Origin: Prunella strophiata
Lineage: Eukaryota; Chordata; Aves; Passeriformes; Prunellidae
Assembly: GCA_036583965.1 (NCBI GenBank)
Contig: JAZBQD010000005.1
Span: 812,718 to 876,717, forward strand
Length of the DNA: 64,000 bases
Direction: 5' to 3'
Below the pieces are notes generated by a model. The model was not told the DNA's origin. It saw only the letters and a list, made by a program, of their open reading frames with translations, and did not search any database. Below are positions 11,682 to 22,895 of this stretch, piece after piece; position 1 is the first letter of the stretch; each line of letters opens with the position of its first letter. The position numbers and the translations under genes are program-made.

Positions 11682-14600
11682 GCAGCGTGGTGCCCGGCCT
11701 GCGGGGTGGCCTCGCTGGCTCCCGGCGCTCAGCGGGACGCTCTGCTGGCTCTGGCCAAGCAGAGCATCCTGGCCAAGCTCCGTTTACCGGGCAGGCCCGG
11801 CGTGCCGCAGCCGCCGTCCCGCGCCGCCCTGCGCACCGCGCTCCGCACGATGCGGGCGCAGCGCTCGGACGCGCCCGGGATGCTCCGGGACGGGCCGGGG
11901 CTGCAGGAGTACGAGGTGCTGAGCTTCGCTGAGGCGGGTGAGGCTGCGGGGAACCGGGGGAAGGAGGAAAAGGAGGGAAGGGAGGGAAGGGAGGTGGGAG
12001 GTTCACGGCGGAGCCGCGCTGTGCAGCGGGATGGGGGGAACGCTGCTGCTGGAAGGTGTGGCACCTCCCGAATGTCCCACGTAGAGATGGGACTTGCACG
12101 GAGTGCAGATGTGCTGCTCTGTCTGGCACCTGTTGCCCACTTCTGAACCCTTCCCCTTGTGCTGGAGGTGACACGGCCACGTTTTCAGAAAATGGGATTT
12201 TTAGCCTCGATTTGCTGTCAGCTCACAGCGTGTGGATGTAGCTCCACAGCTCACTGTGCCTCCCAAAGCAGTGGGTGCCTCATTTCACTCTCATTTCACT
12301 CTGAAATGTGCTGCTTCTGGGAGGACAAAACTCCTCAAAACACTCTCAGGACTCCTGAAAAAAAAAAAAAAAATCACACTGGAAAAAAAAATTATCCCAA
12401 TTCCCACAGACAGCTTTGCTTGGAGAGACTCAGATTCAGCACCCCATCCCACAGAACATCCTGCACCCTCATTTTCCCAGCCCAAAATCCTCGTGGTGAA
12501 CCCTCCCTTCTGAACCCTCCCCCCTGTGCTGGAGGTGACACGGCCACGTTTTCCGAAAATGGGATTTTTAGCCTCGATTTGCTGTCAGCTCACAGCGTGT
12601 GGATGGCTCTCCACAGCCCATTGTGCCCCTCAAAGCAGTGGGTGCCTCATTTCACTCTGAAATCTGCTGCTTCTGGGAGGAGAAAACTCCTCAAAACACT
12701 CTCAGGGCTCCTGAAAAAGATAATATCACCACTGGAAAAAAAAAATTATCCCAATTCCCACAGACAGCTTTGCTTGGAGAGACTCAGATTCACCACCCCA
12801 TCCCACAGAACATCCTGCACCCCCATTTTCCCAGCCCAAATTCCTCGTGGTGAGGTGGGGGGTGCTCCTCTCCCCTCGCAGGCCCCGTGTCCTCAAAGCC
12901 CTCCGGGGACAATGCTGCTCCGTGGCACATTGTGTTCCCTCACTCCAGGACAATGGGGAGCTGTCTCCTGCCTTGGTGGAGGGAATGCAGCCAGGAGGTG
13001 AACCCAGCCCAGGGAGGGGGTTGTGTCCTCACGGGCAGAGCTGTGCCAGGAGCCCCGAGTGCTCTCGTGGCCCCATCAGCCCTTTCCCAGCCGGGAGGAG
13101 CAGCAGCTCTGCAGCCAAGGGAAAAGGGAAGGCTCTGGGGACACCTCAGAGCCCCCTGCAGAAACTACATGGGCTCCAGGAGAGCTGGAGAGGGACTTTG
13201 GACAAGGGCCTGGACTGCCAGGACAAGGGGGGGTGGTTTCACGTTGGAAAAGAGGAGATTTAGATGGGATTTTGGGAAGAAACTCCTCCCTGTAATGGTG
13301 TGCACAAGTTGCCCAGAGAATTTGCTCTGCTGCCAAGGAAGAAGGGAAGGCTCTGGGGACACCTCAGAGCCCCCTGCAGAACCTGCATGGGCTCCAAGAG
13401 AGCTGGAGAGGGACTTTGGACAAGGGCCTGGAGTGCCAGGACAGGGGGGGTGGTTTCACGTTGGAAAAAAAAAGGGATTTAGATGGGATTTTGGGAAGAA
13501 ACTCCTCCTTGTAAGGGTGTGCACAAGTTGCCCAGAGAATTTGCTCTGCAGCCAAGAAAGAAGGGAAGGCTCTGGGGACACCTCAGAGCCCCCTGCAGAA
13601 CCTACATGGGCTCCAGGAGAGCTGGAGAGGGACTTTGGACAAGGGCCTGGAGTGCCAGGACAAGGGGGGGTGGTTTCACGTTGGAAAAGAGGAGATTTAG
13701 ATGGGATTTTAGGAAGAAACTCCTCCCTGTAATGGTGTGCACAAGTTGCCCAGAGAAGTTGCTCTGCTGCCAAGGAAGAAGGGAAGGCTCAGGGGACACC
13801 TCAGAGCCCCCTGCAGAACCTACATGGGCTCCAGGAGAGCTGGAGAGGGACTTTGGACAAGGGCCTGGAGTGCCAGGACAAGGGGGGGTGGTTTCACGTT
13901 GGAAAAAAAAAGGGATTTAGATGGGATTTTGGGAAGAAACTCCTCCTTGTAAGGGTGTGCACAAGTTGCCCAGAGAATTTGCTCTGCAGCCAAGGAAGAA
14001 GGGAAGGCTCAGGGGACACCTCAGAGCTCCTTGCAGCCCTGCATGGGCTCCAGGAGAGCTGGAGAGGGACTTTGGACAAGGGCCTGGAGTGCCAGGACAA
14101 GGGGGGGTGGTTTCACATTGGAAAAGAGGAGATTTAGATGGGATTTTGGGAAGAAACTCCTCCTCCTTCTCTGGTTGCCCAGAGAAGTTGCCCCATCCCT
14201 GGAAGTGTCCAAGGCCAGCTGGAGGAGGCTTGGAGCAACCTGGAGCAGTGGAAGGTGCCCCTGCTCATGACAAGGAGTGGGATGAGGTGAGTCCCCTCTC
14301 CACTCCTGACTCTGCTCTTGCCTCTGCGCTCAGGATCCTCCACTTCCCGCAGCGTCCACCTGCATTTCCGCTTCTCCCAGGAGGTGGCCGGGAGCACGGA
14401 GATCCAGCAGGCCACCCTCTACCTGTTCTGGGCATCCCCTGGCCGCGGGGCACAGCCTGTCACCGTCAGGCTCCTGCGGCCGGACCCAAACATGACCGTG
14501 GCCAGCGAGACGCGGCTGGAGGTGCAGAGACCCGGCTGGACCACGCTGGACATTGGAGCCGCTGTCCGGAGCCTTTTCGGGGACGCCCCACGGCTCACAG

Positions 14601-15065
14601 TGGAGCTGGAGGTGCCAGAGGATTGGGGGTCCCCCCTCCCACCCGAGCACAGCGATTCCCACTGGCCATTTGTGGTAGCCCAAGCCCGGGCGAGGATGCC
14701 CCACCGCGTCCAGCGGCGCGGCGTGGATTGCGGCGCGGACTCGCGGATGTGCTGCCGCCAGGAATTCTTTGTGGATTTCAAAGAAATCGGCTGGGAGGAC
14801 TGGATCATCCAGCCCGAGGGGGTACCACATGAATTACTGCGCGGGGCTGTGCCCGCTGCACATGGCTGGCATCCCCGGCCTCGCCGCCTCCTTCCACACC
14901 GCCGTCCTCAACCGCATCAAGGCGGCGAGCGCGGCGGCCGCCGTGGATTCCTGCTGCGTTCCCACCCAGCGCCGGCCCCTCTCGCTGCTCTACTACGATC
15001 GCGACAGCAATATCGTCAAGACCGACATCCCCGACATGATCGTGGACTCGTGCGGCTGCACCTGA
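11682..15065 (+). CDS. INHBC: Inhibin beta C-like (activin C subunit), 5'-incomplete and frameshifted
   Basis: This is a TGF-beta superfamily ligand subunit: secreted, furin-processed and disulfide-dimerised. Exon 1 (11,682-11,937) encodes the propeptide start with CPACGV, then [13 protein letters not shown] and [10 protein letters not shown], and ends at a GTGAGG donor in phase 1. Exon 2 (14,334-15,065, after CTCAG) carries the rest of the propeptide, a furin-type RVQRR site (cleavage after 14,719) and a 114-residue mature domain with nine cysteines ending CGCT. The motifs [18 protein letters not shown] and [16 protein letters not shown] fit INHBC better than INHBE. Order and strand before INHBE and GLI1 agree with human. 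Two defects are visible. No ATG or signal peptide precedes the CPAC motif, since an array abuts it. A fifth G in the run 14,818-14,822 shifts the frame after WIIQPEG, while the downstream residues remain conserved in the next frame. Either this is a decaying gene or both defects are assembly faults. The C versus E assignment rests on motifs and synteny. Confidence 0.85.
12145..12855. repeat. 366-bp direct duplication in INHBC intron 1
   Basis: The text 'tgtgctggaggtgacacgg' starts near 12,159 and again near 12,525, and the following ~350 bp match with small differences, including an A-run. This is a simple tandem duplication within the intron. No splice or coding signal is shared with the exons. 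Confidence 0.85.
13090..14290 (+). mobile_element. Five tandem ~219-bp units of a CR1-like 3' region
   Basis: The marker 'ctcagggg/ctctggggacacctcagag' recurs near 13,127, 13,345, 13,566, 13,785 and 14,003. Each unit contains 'ctggagagggactttggaca' and 'gatgggattttgggaagaaa'. Only the last copy continues into the terminal segment 'catccctggaagtgtccaag'. The order is that of an avian LINE-type 3' end in sense orientation with an amplified internal part. It ends about 45 bp before the INHBC exon 2 acceptor. Confidence 0.7.
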
Positions 15066-15295
15066 GCGGTGCCGGGGCGGGTGGGAGGACGGGACGGGGC
15101 GGGACGGGGCTCGCTCTTCGCGGCTGCCGGCTGGGAGGGAGGAGATCTGCCGAGGGGGTTTCTGCTCCTGCGGGTGAAGCATCGAGGGTGATGCTGAATG
15201 TGCGAGTCCCCTCCTCTGTCACCTCCTCTCTCACACGGCTCCTTCCCTCTTTGGGTGTGCCCATGGGTTCCTCTCACAGACCCTCAGACTGGCTC

Positions 15296-16275
15296 CTGAT
15301 GGACTGATGGACTGATGGACTGATGGACTGATGGATTGATGGACTGATGGACTCCAGATGGACTGATGGACTGATGGACTGATGGATTGATGGACTGATG
15401 GACCTGATGGACTCCTGATGGATTGATGGACTGATGGACTGATGGATTGATGGACTGATGGACTGATGGACTGATGGACTCCTGATGGATTGATGGACTG
15501 ATGGACTGATGGATTGATGGATTGATGGACTGATGGATTGATGGATTGATGGACTGATGGACTGATGGACTGATGGACTGATGGACTGATGGACTCCTGA
15601 TGGATTGATGGACTGATGGACTGATGGATTGATGGATTGATGGACTGATGGATTGATGGACTGATGGACTGATGGACTGATGGACTGCAGATGGACTGAT
15701 GGACTGATGGATTGATGGATTGATGGACTGATGGACTGATGGACTCCTGATGGATTGATGGACTGATGGACTGATGGATTGATGGATTGATGGACTGATG
15801 GACTGATGGATTGATGGACTGATGGATTGATGGATTGATGGACTGATGGACTGATGGACTGATGGACTGATGGATTGATGGACTGATGGATTGATGGACT
15901 GATGGACTGATGGACTGATGGATTGATGGATTGATGGACTGATGGATTGATGGATTGATGGACTGATGGACTGATGGACTGATGGACTGCAGATGGACTG
16001 ATGGACTGATGGACTGATGGATTGATGGACTGATGGACTGATGGACTGATGGACTCCTGATGGACTGATGGACTGATGGACTGATGGACTGATGGACTGA
16101 TGGACTGCAGATGGACTGATGGACTGATGGATTGATGGACTGATGGACTGATGGACTGATGGACTGATGGATTGATGGACTGATGGACTGATGGACTGCA
16201 GATGGATTGATGGACTGATGGACTGATGGACTCCAGATGGACTGATGGACTGATGGACTGATGGACTGATGGACT
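15296..16275. repeat. Octamer array (ACTGATGG)n in the INHBC 3' UTR region
   Basis: About 120 copies of an 8-bp unit, ACTGATGG or ATTGATGG, are broken at intervals by 'actcctgatgg', 'actccagatgg' or 'actgcagatgg'. It starts 230 bp after the INHBC stop and ends about 250 bp before an AATAAA, so it would be transcribed within the 3' UTR if that signal is used. The long HQSISPSV-type frames on the minus strand are artefacts of the period. Confidence 0.92.
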
Positions 16276-16528
16276 TCTGCTGGATGCTGCAGAGCCCAGA
16301 TCAGGACAGTCCCTCTGCCATCCCAGCCCAAGGTCCTGCTGTGCCCTGGGTGCAGCTACACCAGCACAGGACCCAGCAGTGCCCACCCTGGGCTGCTGGG
16401 GCTGGCAAGGACAGAGGGCAGGGCTCACCCCTGTGGCCCCACTCAGCTGAGCAGGGAGAGGAAAGGGAAATCCATCCCAGTGGGAGAAATGTGTTTCCCT
16501 CTCCAAGCATCCCAGCTAGGTGGTGTTC

Positions 16529-16534
16529 AATAAA
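16529..16534 (+). terminator. Polyadenylation signal AATAAA, candidate INHBC 3' end
   Basis: An AATAAA hexamer is followed within 20 bp by the GU-rich 'gtggtgtgtgcaggtgtgtg', the usual layout of a cleavage site. It would give a 3' UTR of about 1.5 kb that includes the octamer array. Confidence 0.5.
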
Positions 16535-16539
16535 GACCC

Positions 16540-17230
16540 CCAGTGGTGTGTGCAGGTGTGTGCCCTGTCATTGTCACATCTTCCAGTGCTCCTGGCACGG
16601 GCCAGCCCTGGCATGGCACGGGACAGACCCATTCTGCCATTGCCAACCCAGGCAGTGGGGCTGAGCCTCTCCATGCTGCTCCCAAAAATCTCTGCCCCTC
16701 AGCTGCCTTTCCCAGGGGGTGCAGAACCCCTGATTCATCCCAGCCAGATCCACCCCTGGGCACAGGTGCTCTGTAATTCCCACCAGGAAAGGTGCCAGTC
16801 CTTGCTTGGGCCAAATTCCCCATTCCACCCAACCCACCTGTATTTGGCCATCCCTGTCCCAAATCAGGACACAACTGAGAAACTGAGAAATCAGAGCTGA
16901 GAAACTCTTCTGCCTTTTGAAGAGATGGAGCTTGGGGCAGCCTCAGCACCCAGGACACCCCCCCAGCCCCCAGCTCCCCACTGCAGAGCATCCCCTGGGC
17001 TCATCCCTGCCCCGCTGCCCCTCGCCAGCCTGGTGGCAGCGGAGTGGGACGTGCCAGGGCCGTGAGAGCGGGGGGCAAAGGGCGGCTCCGACACTTCTGC
17101 CCAATTACGTAACCGCGGGCTCGGGTTTCTCCGCCCCTCCCCACGTGTCCCCCATGTGCGAGGGCTGCAAAAAAGGGGAGAAGGTGCTGGGGTGGGACAT
17201 TTGGGAGGGGGGGGTCCTGGGGTGATGCCT
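16540..17230. other. Single-copy intergenic segment between INHBC and INHBE
   Basis: No repeat, conserved exon or paired splice sites were seen. It contains one notable palindromic site at 17,105-17,112 (separate entry). Confidence 0.4.
17105..17112. promoter_or_regulatory. TTACGTAA palindrome (PAR-bZIP/NFIL3-type site)
   Basis: TTACGTAA is the canonical binding palindrome of PAR-bZIP proteins (DBP, TEF, HLF) and NFIL3. It lies about 6.1 kb upstream of the INHBE start, between two genes that are expressed mainly in liver in mammals. A single 8-mer is weak evidence, and function is inference. Confidence 0.25.
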
Positions 17231-17279
17231 GAGGGGTGATTTCAGCTTTAGGTGCTGCCTTTCAGCTGAAGGTGCTGCC

Positions 17280-18250
17280 AACCAACCACAGAGGTCAGGA
17301 CGTGGCTGATCCTGATGGGGAGAGGGTCTGACACCATCTCCTCCCTCTCTACACCCAGCTTTGCATCCACTGCCCACTCCAGGGTGATGAGCCACGAGCA
17401 GCTCTGCTGGAGCCAGGCCAGGATGCACATTGTCCCACGTGGAGGATGATGAAGAGGAGCCAGGAGCAGGTGACAATGCTTGGCCACACACACACACCCT
17501 GCAGCAGGTGCTCCCAACAGAATGGGGACCCCCATGTCCCCAGCCAGGTGACCTCAGTCCTGGGATCCACCTGCAAGGGTTGACAGCCGACCCCAGAGGC
17601 TGGGACAGAACTGATCCAGGTGGGGAAAGGCTCAGAAGAGTGAGGAGGTGCTCTCAGACCCTCTCCCCACCCAGCTTCACATCCTCTGCCTGCTCCAGGA
17701 GGAGGAGGAGGAGGGAGCCACAGCTGGAGCAGGGATGTGCTGTCCTGGAGGATTGGTGACCCTGGGGAAGGGATGGAAGGGATAGAAGGGTCACAATTGT
17801 GTGACACCATTGCCCACATCCTCCCAGCAGCCCTGCTGGAGCAGGAATGCATCATCCTGGAGGGCTAGTGACACTGGGGAAGGGATGGAAGGGCCACAAT
17901 CGTGTGACACCATTGCTCACGTCCTCCTAGCAGCCCTGCTGGAGCAGGGATGTGCTGTCTGGGGGACTGGTGACACTGGGGAAGGAATGGAAGGGTCACA
18001 ATCGTGTGACACCAATGCTCACATCCTCCCACCTGCCCTGCTGGAGCAGGGATGTGCTATCCTGGAGGACTGGTGACACTGGGGAAGGGATAGAAGGGCC
18101 ATAAGTGTGTGACACCATTGCCCACATCCTCAAACCAGCCCTGCTGGAGCAGAGATGTGCTGTCCTGGAGGATTGGTGACCCTGGGGAAGGGATGGAAGG
18201 GATGGAAGGGATGGAAGGGATGGAAGGGATGGAAGGGTCACAATCGTGTG
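17280..18250. repeat. ~115-bp tandem repeat, plus an older diverged duplication
   Basis: From 17,735 about five units carry 'ctggtgacactggggaagg', 'gtcacaatcgtgtgacacca' and 'agccctgctggagcaggga'. The piece GTCACAATCGTGTGAC is an imperfect inverted repeat. 17,280-17,720 holds two looser copies of a ~220-bp related unit. Near 18,187 a run of 'gatggaagg' units ends the block. Confidence 0.8.
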
Positions 18251-18259
18251 CCACCATTG

Positions 18260-19230
18260 CCCACATCCTCCCAGACCCCCCCATCTCCCCAGATGCAGGT
18301 CCAGGTGCCTCGGGCCCACAGAGCTCCTGGCCCAGGGGAAGGGAGGAAGGCTCGGGGATCGATCCCGTCTGGGATCCAAGGCCGCTTGCGAAACCCAAAG
18401 AGGGTTTGGTGTTTGTTTTATCCTTTCTTTTTCCAACTCCTCATTTCACTGTCTATATTTATTGAACAAACAACTTGCCTGGAGCCAGTGCCAAGCTTCC
18501 TGGGATGCAGCAGCAGCTGTGGGCTCAGAGGGACCAGGGAAGGGACAAGAGAGCCCTTGGCTGGTGCTGTGGCCCTGCAGACCCCTCAGCTCAAGCAGGA
18601 CAAGCCTGAGATGCTGAGCTGAGGCTTGTCCCACTCCCACAGGAAAGAGGCACCTGGAGGGAGCTGACAGCTCCTTCCTCACCCACAGCAAGGTCTGGCC
18701 AAGGCTCAGGAATTCCAAAGTGGCACTTCCCATGCAGGGTGAGGAGGGTGCAGTCAGGGAAGGGCGACTGGAGCCAGGGATCTTTCCTCCCTGCCATGAT
18801 TCTGCTGGTGTCCCCTGATCTGAGGCTTTGGAAGGGGTGGCACAGGCCCAGTGCTGGGAGATTGTCCTGTTGGGACCAGTAAGGCCAGTGGGGAGCCCAC
18901 CCTGCAGCCCCCAGCACAGCAATGCCATGGGGACATGGCACCCATGGAATCTATCTGGATGCAGATGTGACACAGATGGGGACAGACATGATGTCCCCTT
19001 GCTCTCCACTCCAGGAGGGGACAGATGTGCTGGAAGGAGCCTTTGCCAGAATCAACAGCCCCTGAAGCAAAGGTCCAAGCACACTGTGCCAAGTGCCCCC
19101 TGAGCAGGTCCAGCTCCCAGGGGGGGTGGGAATTTCTAACAGTCCCTTCCCTTGCCTTGAAAAGAGTTAATGTTTAATTCCCAGTCCCATGGCCCATTCC
19201 CAGCCAGTGCCACCTCTGTGGTGGCTGGAG
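18260..19230. other. Single-copy intergenic segment, nothing recognised
   Basis: A 187-residue minus-strand frame (18,446-19,009) exists but matches nothing I know. A TTTATT near 18,457 could read as a minus-strand AATAAA. I see no supported gene. Confidence 0.4.
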
Positions 19231-19462
19231 CTTCTCCCCAAGGAATGAGCAACAGGGCAAGAGGAAACGGCCTCAGGCTGTGTCAGGAGAGGTTTGGATT
19301 GGAGATTAAGGAAAATTTCATCATGGAAAGGGTGGCCAAGCCCTGGAATGGGTTGCCCACAGCAGTAGTGGAATCACCATCCCTGGAAGTGTTCAAAAAT
19401 AGCTGGGGACGTGGTTTAGTGCTGTGGCTGGGTTAATGGTTGGGCTCAACGATGCAGGCTTT
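19231..19462 (+). mobile_element. CR1 LINE 3' end
   Basis: The CR1 3' UTR reads in order: 'ctcaggctgtgtcaggagag', 'ggaaagggtggccaagccct', 'tggaatcaccatccctggaa', 'gttcaaaaatagctggggac', and then a stretch leading into ATTCCATG octamers. The element is 5'-truncated, as most CR1 copies are. Its tail is grossly expanded (next entry). Confidence 0.85.
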
Positions 19463-20818
19463 TCAAACTTCCATGATTCCATGGTTCCATGGTTCCACGG
19501 TTCCACGATTCCATGAGTCCATGATTCCATGATTCCACGATTCCATGATTCCATGATTCCATGGTTCCACGATTCCATGATTCCACGATTCCACAGTTCC
19601 ATGATTCCACAATTCCACAATTCCTTGGTTCCACAATTCCATGATTCCATGATTCCACAATTCCACAATTCCATGATTCCATGATTCCACAATTCCACAA
19701 TTCCATGATTCCATGATTCCATGATTCCATGGTTCCATAATTCTGTGATTCCACAGTTCCATGATTCCATGGTTCCATGATTCCATGATTCCACATTCCA
19801 TGATTCCACAATTCCACGGTTCCACAATTCCATGATTCCACGATTCCACAGTTCCATGATTCCACAATTCCACAATTCCATGATTCCACGATTCCATGGT
19901 TCCACGATTCTACAATTCCATGATTCCATGATTCCATGATTCCATGGTTCCATAATTCTGTGATTCCACAGTTCCATGATTCCATGATTCCATGGTTCCA
20001 TGATTCCATGATTCCACCATTCCACCACTCCACAATTCCACAATTCCATGATTCCATGGTTCCACAGTTCCATGATTCCACAATTCCACAATTCCAGATT
20101 CCATGATTCCACGATTCCATGGTTCCACGATTCTACAATTCCATGATTCCACGATTCCATGATTCCACAATTCCACAATTCCACAATTCCATGATTCCAT
20201 GATTCCACGATTCCATGATTCCACAGTTCCATGATTCCATGATTCCACAATTCCATGATTCCACGATTCCATGGTTCCACGATTCCATGATTCCATGATT
20301 CCATGATTCCACAATTCCACAATTCCACGATTCCACAATTCCATGATTCCACGATTCCATCATTCCACGATTCCACCATTCCACCACTCCACAATTCCAC
20401 AATTCCACCATTCCACAATTCCACAATTCCACAATTCCACCATTCCACAATTCCACAATTCCATGATTCCATGATTCCACAATTCCACAATTCCACGGTT
20501 CCACAATTCCACAATTCCATGATTCCACAGTTCCATGATTCCACAATTCCACAATTCCACAATTCCATGATTCCACAATTCCATGATTCCACGATTCCAC
20601 GATTCCACGATTCCATGATTCCATGATTCCACGATTCCATGATTCCACCATTCCACCACTCCACAATTCCACAATTCCACCATCCCACAGTTCCACAATT
20701 CCACAATTCCACCATTCCACCATTCCACCACTCCACAATTCCACAATTCCATGATTCCACAATTCCATGATTCCACAATTCCACAATTCCACCATTCCAC
20801 CACTCCACAATTCCACAC
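19463..20818 (+). repeat. 1.36-kb expansion of the CR1 terminal octamer
   Basis: About 170 copies of an 8-bp unit (ATTCCATG, with variants CACA, CACG and CATGG) follow directly on the CR1 body. CR1 elements normally end in a few copies of ATTCTRTG, so the array is the element's own tail grown by replication slippage or unequal exchange. NHGIVESW-type frames are artefacts. Confidence 0.9.
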
Positions 20819-20989
20819 CCATTCCCAATCGAAACTCAATCAAGCTCTTGGGGGGGGTCCTGGCTTAGCCCAGCCGTTGTCACCTCCGGGTCAGGTCACC
20901 AGGTGCCACGTTCGCCCCAACGGCCACGGGGTCAGAGGCCCCGGAGCCATGTGTGCACCTGGTGCTGGGCCCAGGGGGGACCTTGGGGG

Positions 20990-21065
20990 GTATTTTGGTC
21001 AGGTCAGTGCCTGGGCTTTGCTTTCTGGGAACCGCTTAATCAACAACACAATTATGCAATGGGTG
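20990..21065. promoter_or_regulatory. Cluster of liver-factor-like motifs upstream of INHBE
   Basis: Within 75 bp lie a pair of nuclear-receptor half sites (GGTCAGGTCA, ~20,997-21,006), an HNF1-like half site (CTTAATCAAC, ~21,034) and a consensus C/EBP site ATTATGCAAT at 21,051-21,060. The surroundings are CpG-rich. The cluster is 2.2 kb upstream of INHBE, a gene expressed mainly in liver in mammals. Enhancer function is inferred only from motif grouping. Confidence 0.3.
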
Positions 21066-21493
21066 CAAGAGCCGCCGCGGCTCCGCGCTCACCCCTGCCC
21101 CAGATCCGGGGGCCGGAGCGTGCCGGGGGGCACGTGGTGACAGGGGCTGGGGATGGGATGCTCTCGCTGAGCTGGAGGTGCTGTGGGGGTTCATGGGGTG
21201 CTGTCCCATGCAGAGGGATCTGGGCAGGTTCAGCAGGGTTGATCCTTTTAGGGAGACCCAGCTTGCGGCTTGGAATGGAGGGTGGGTGTTCTGGAGAGCG
21301 CCTCGTGTGTTTTCCCACACTTTGTGTCCTGTTTGCTGCTGTGCCACAGCTCCAGCCCTGGCTCTGGGAGCTGGCAGGGATGGGGGAGCACAGCACAGCA
21401 GGGCAATGGGTGTGTGGGGCACAAGGAGCCTGTCCAACATGGAGCAGGTACCCAGATATTTGGGAGGGGGCCTGAACACGTGTGAGTGTGCAT

Positions 21494-21725
21494 CATAGAA
21501 TCCAGGATGGTTTGGGTTGGAAGGGACCTTAAAGCTCATCCAGTTCCACCTCTGCCACGGGCAAGGACCCCTTCCACCATGCCAGGTTGCTCCAAGCCCT
21601 GTCCAAAGTGGCCTTGAACACTTCAGGGATGGGGGGGCTTCTCTGAGCACCAACCTCACAGCAAGGAACTGCTTCCCCACATCCCACCTAACTCTGTCCT
21701 CACCCCCCCCTGCTCCTGTCACTCC
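21494..21725 (-). mobile_element. CR1 LINE 3' end, antisense
   Basis: The plus strand reads 'atagaatccaggatggtttg', 'ggttggaagggaccttaaag', 'ttgctccaagccctgtccaa' and 'gaacacttcagggatggggg', the reverse complement of a CR1 3' end. Here the octamer tail is only about one unit, in contrast to the copy at 19.2 kb. Confidence 0.85.
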
Positions 21726-22895
21726 AGGTGGTTTTAAAAGTCACTCTCCATGTGGGAACACCTTTACCCATGAGCACATGTGCCCTGTGCCCAGCTGCAA
21801 GTGCCACCTGCTCCATCCCTCTCCCACCTGCAGCCAGAGCTCCCAGGCCCTCCCTGTGGGATCTGTGCTCCCGGGCCAGCCTGTGCCCACTCATTCCCCT
21901 CTGTTGACATTCCTGGGCTATTCTGGGAGCTGCCAGCCAGCTGAGCCCTTTGCCCCTTGCTCCGAGGTTGCATCACCCTCCTGTGGGTGCTTTTTCCCAG
22001 ACTCTGTTTACATGGCACCTCTGGCTTGGCCAGGGCCAGGGGCTCCGTGTGGTCAAGACCTTGGAGTCGGTGCACGGCGCAGTGGGCACAGGACATGCCA
22101 GAGCACTGGCCTGGCAGGGCTTCAAGTTCCCTGGCTTCCCTGCTCCAGCTGGGCTCTGCCAATCCCCCCAACACCGTGGCATCTTGCATCACTTTCGTGA
22201 GGTTTCTGCCAGCCCCTGCCCTGCCTCAGCCTGCACATCCCACTCTGATGAGAAACATCTCAGCTTGATGTGGCGCTGGCTGTCACCTCCTGAGTCCTCA
22301 GGACACACAAAATCCCTTTTTTATTTGGTGAGGAGGAGGGAACACGGTGCAGGCATTCACTGGCTCTTCCCAGCTCTGCCCCGGGCTGAGGATGGACCAG
22401 GTGGTCCAAGGGGTGGGCTCAGAGCCCCAAAATCCATCACCTGCAGGGAGTGACAAAAGCCCAGAGATGTGACAGTCCCCAGGAGCTGCAGGTCCCCTGA
22501 TCCCTGCTGAGTCCTCTGTCAGCACCCAGCGGGACTGTCACTGCCAGGATGGCTCCAGGGTGCCCGGGGGGCAGTGCCCAGGCTGGGAGCAGCTCTGTGG
22601 CATCCATGGGTGGGCAGCCGAGTTGGAATCCCTCTGGCTGCCTGCTCCGGTGCTGGGGCTCCTCCGCTGGCCAGGATTTGCCTCAGCCCTCACTCCCTGA
22701 AGGTTTTGGAGGATCCCGCTGCCCTCTGCGGGGCTGGCCGGGGTTTCTCTTCCCCGTGGGCAGATGCCAGGGTGCCCAGCAGGCAGAGCCCCTCGCCCAC
22801 AGAGCTCTGCACATTCTGCTGTTTGCACACACCCGCGTGAACTTCCCCCTGTGCGACCCCTCCCTCGTGTTCAACCCCCCCGGTGCTCGGTCCTC
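21726..22895. other. Upstream region of INHBE, single copy
   Basis: No repeats or conserved exons were found. Forkhead-type words TGTTTAC (~22,006) and TGTTTGC (~22,821) are present, but single short motifs carry little weight. Confidence 0.4.

Noticed and set aside
8579..12180. Minus-strand ORFs near 1000 residues ([13 protein letters not shown], collagen-like)
   Set aside because: Glycine-proline regularity imitates collagen but comes from the 37-bp repeat, not from Gly-X-Y triplets with a signal or propeptide.
15231..16506. HQSISPSV-repeat proteins on the minus strand
   Set aside because: Eight residues per three octamers. It lies in the INHBC 3' UTR region and has no independent gene structure.
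18446..19009. 187-residue minus-strand ORF with a possible TTTATT polyadenylation signal nearby
   Set aside because: No recognisable domain, no splice-site support, ordinary GC-driven open frame.
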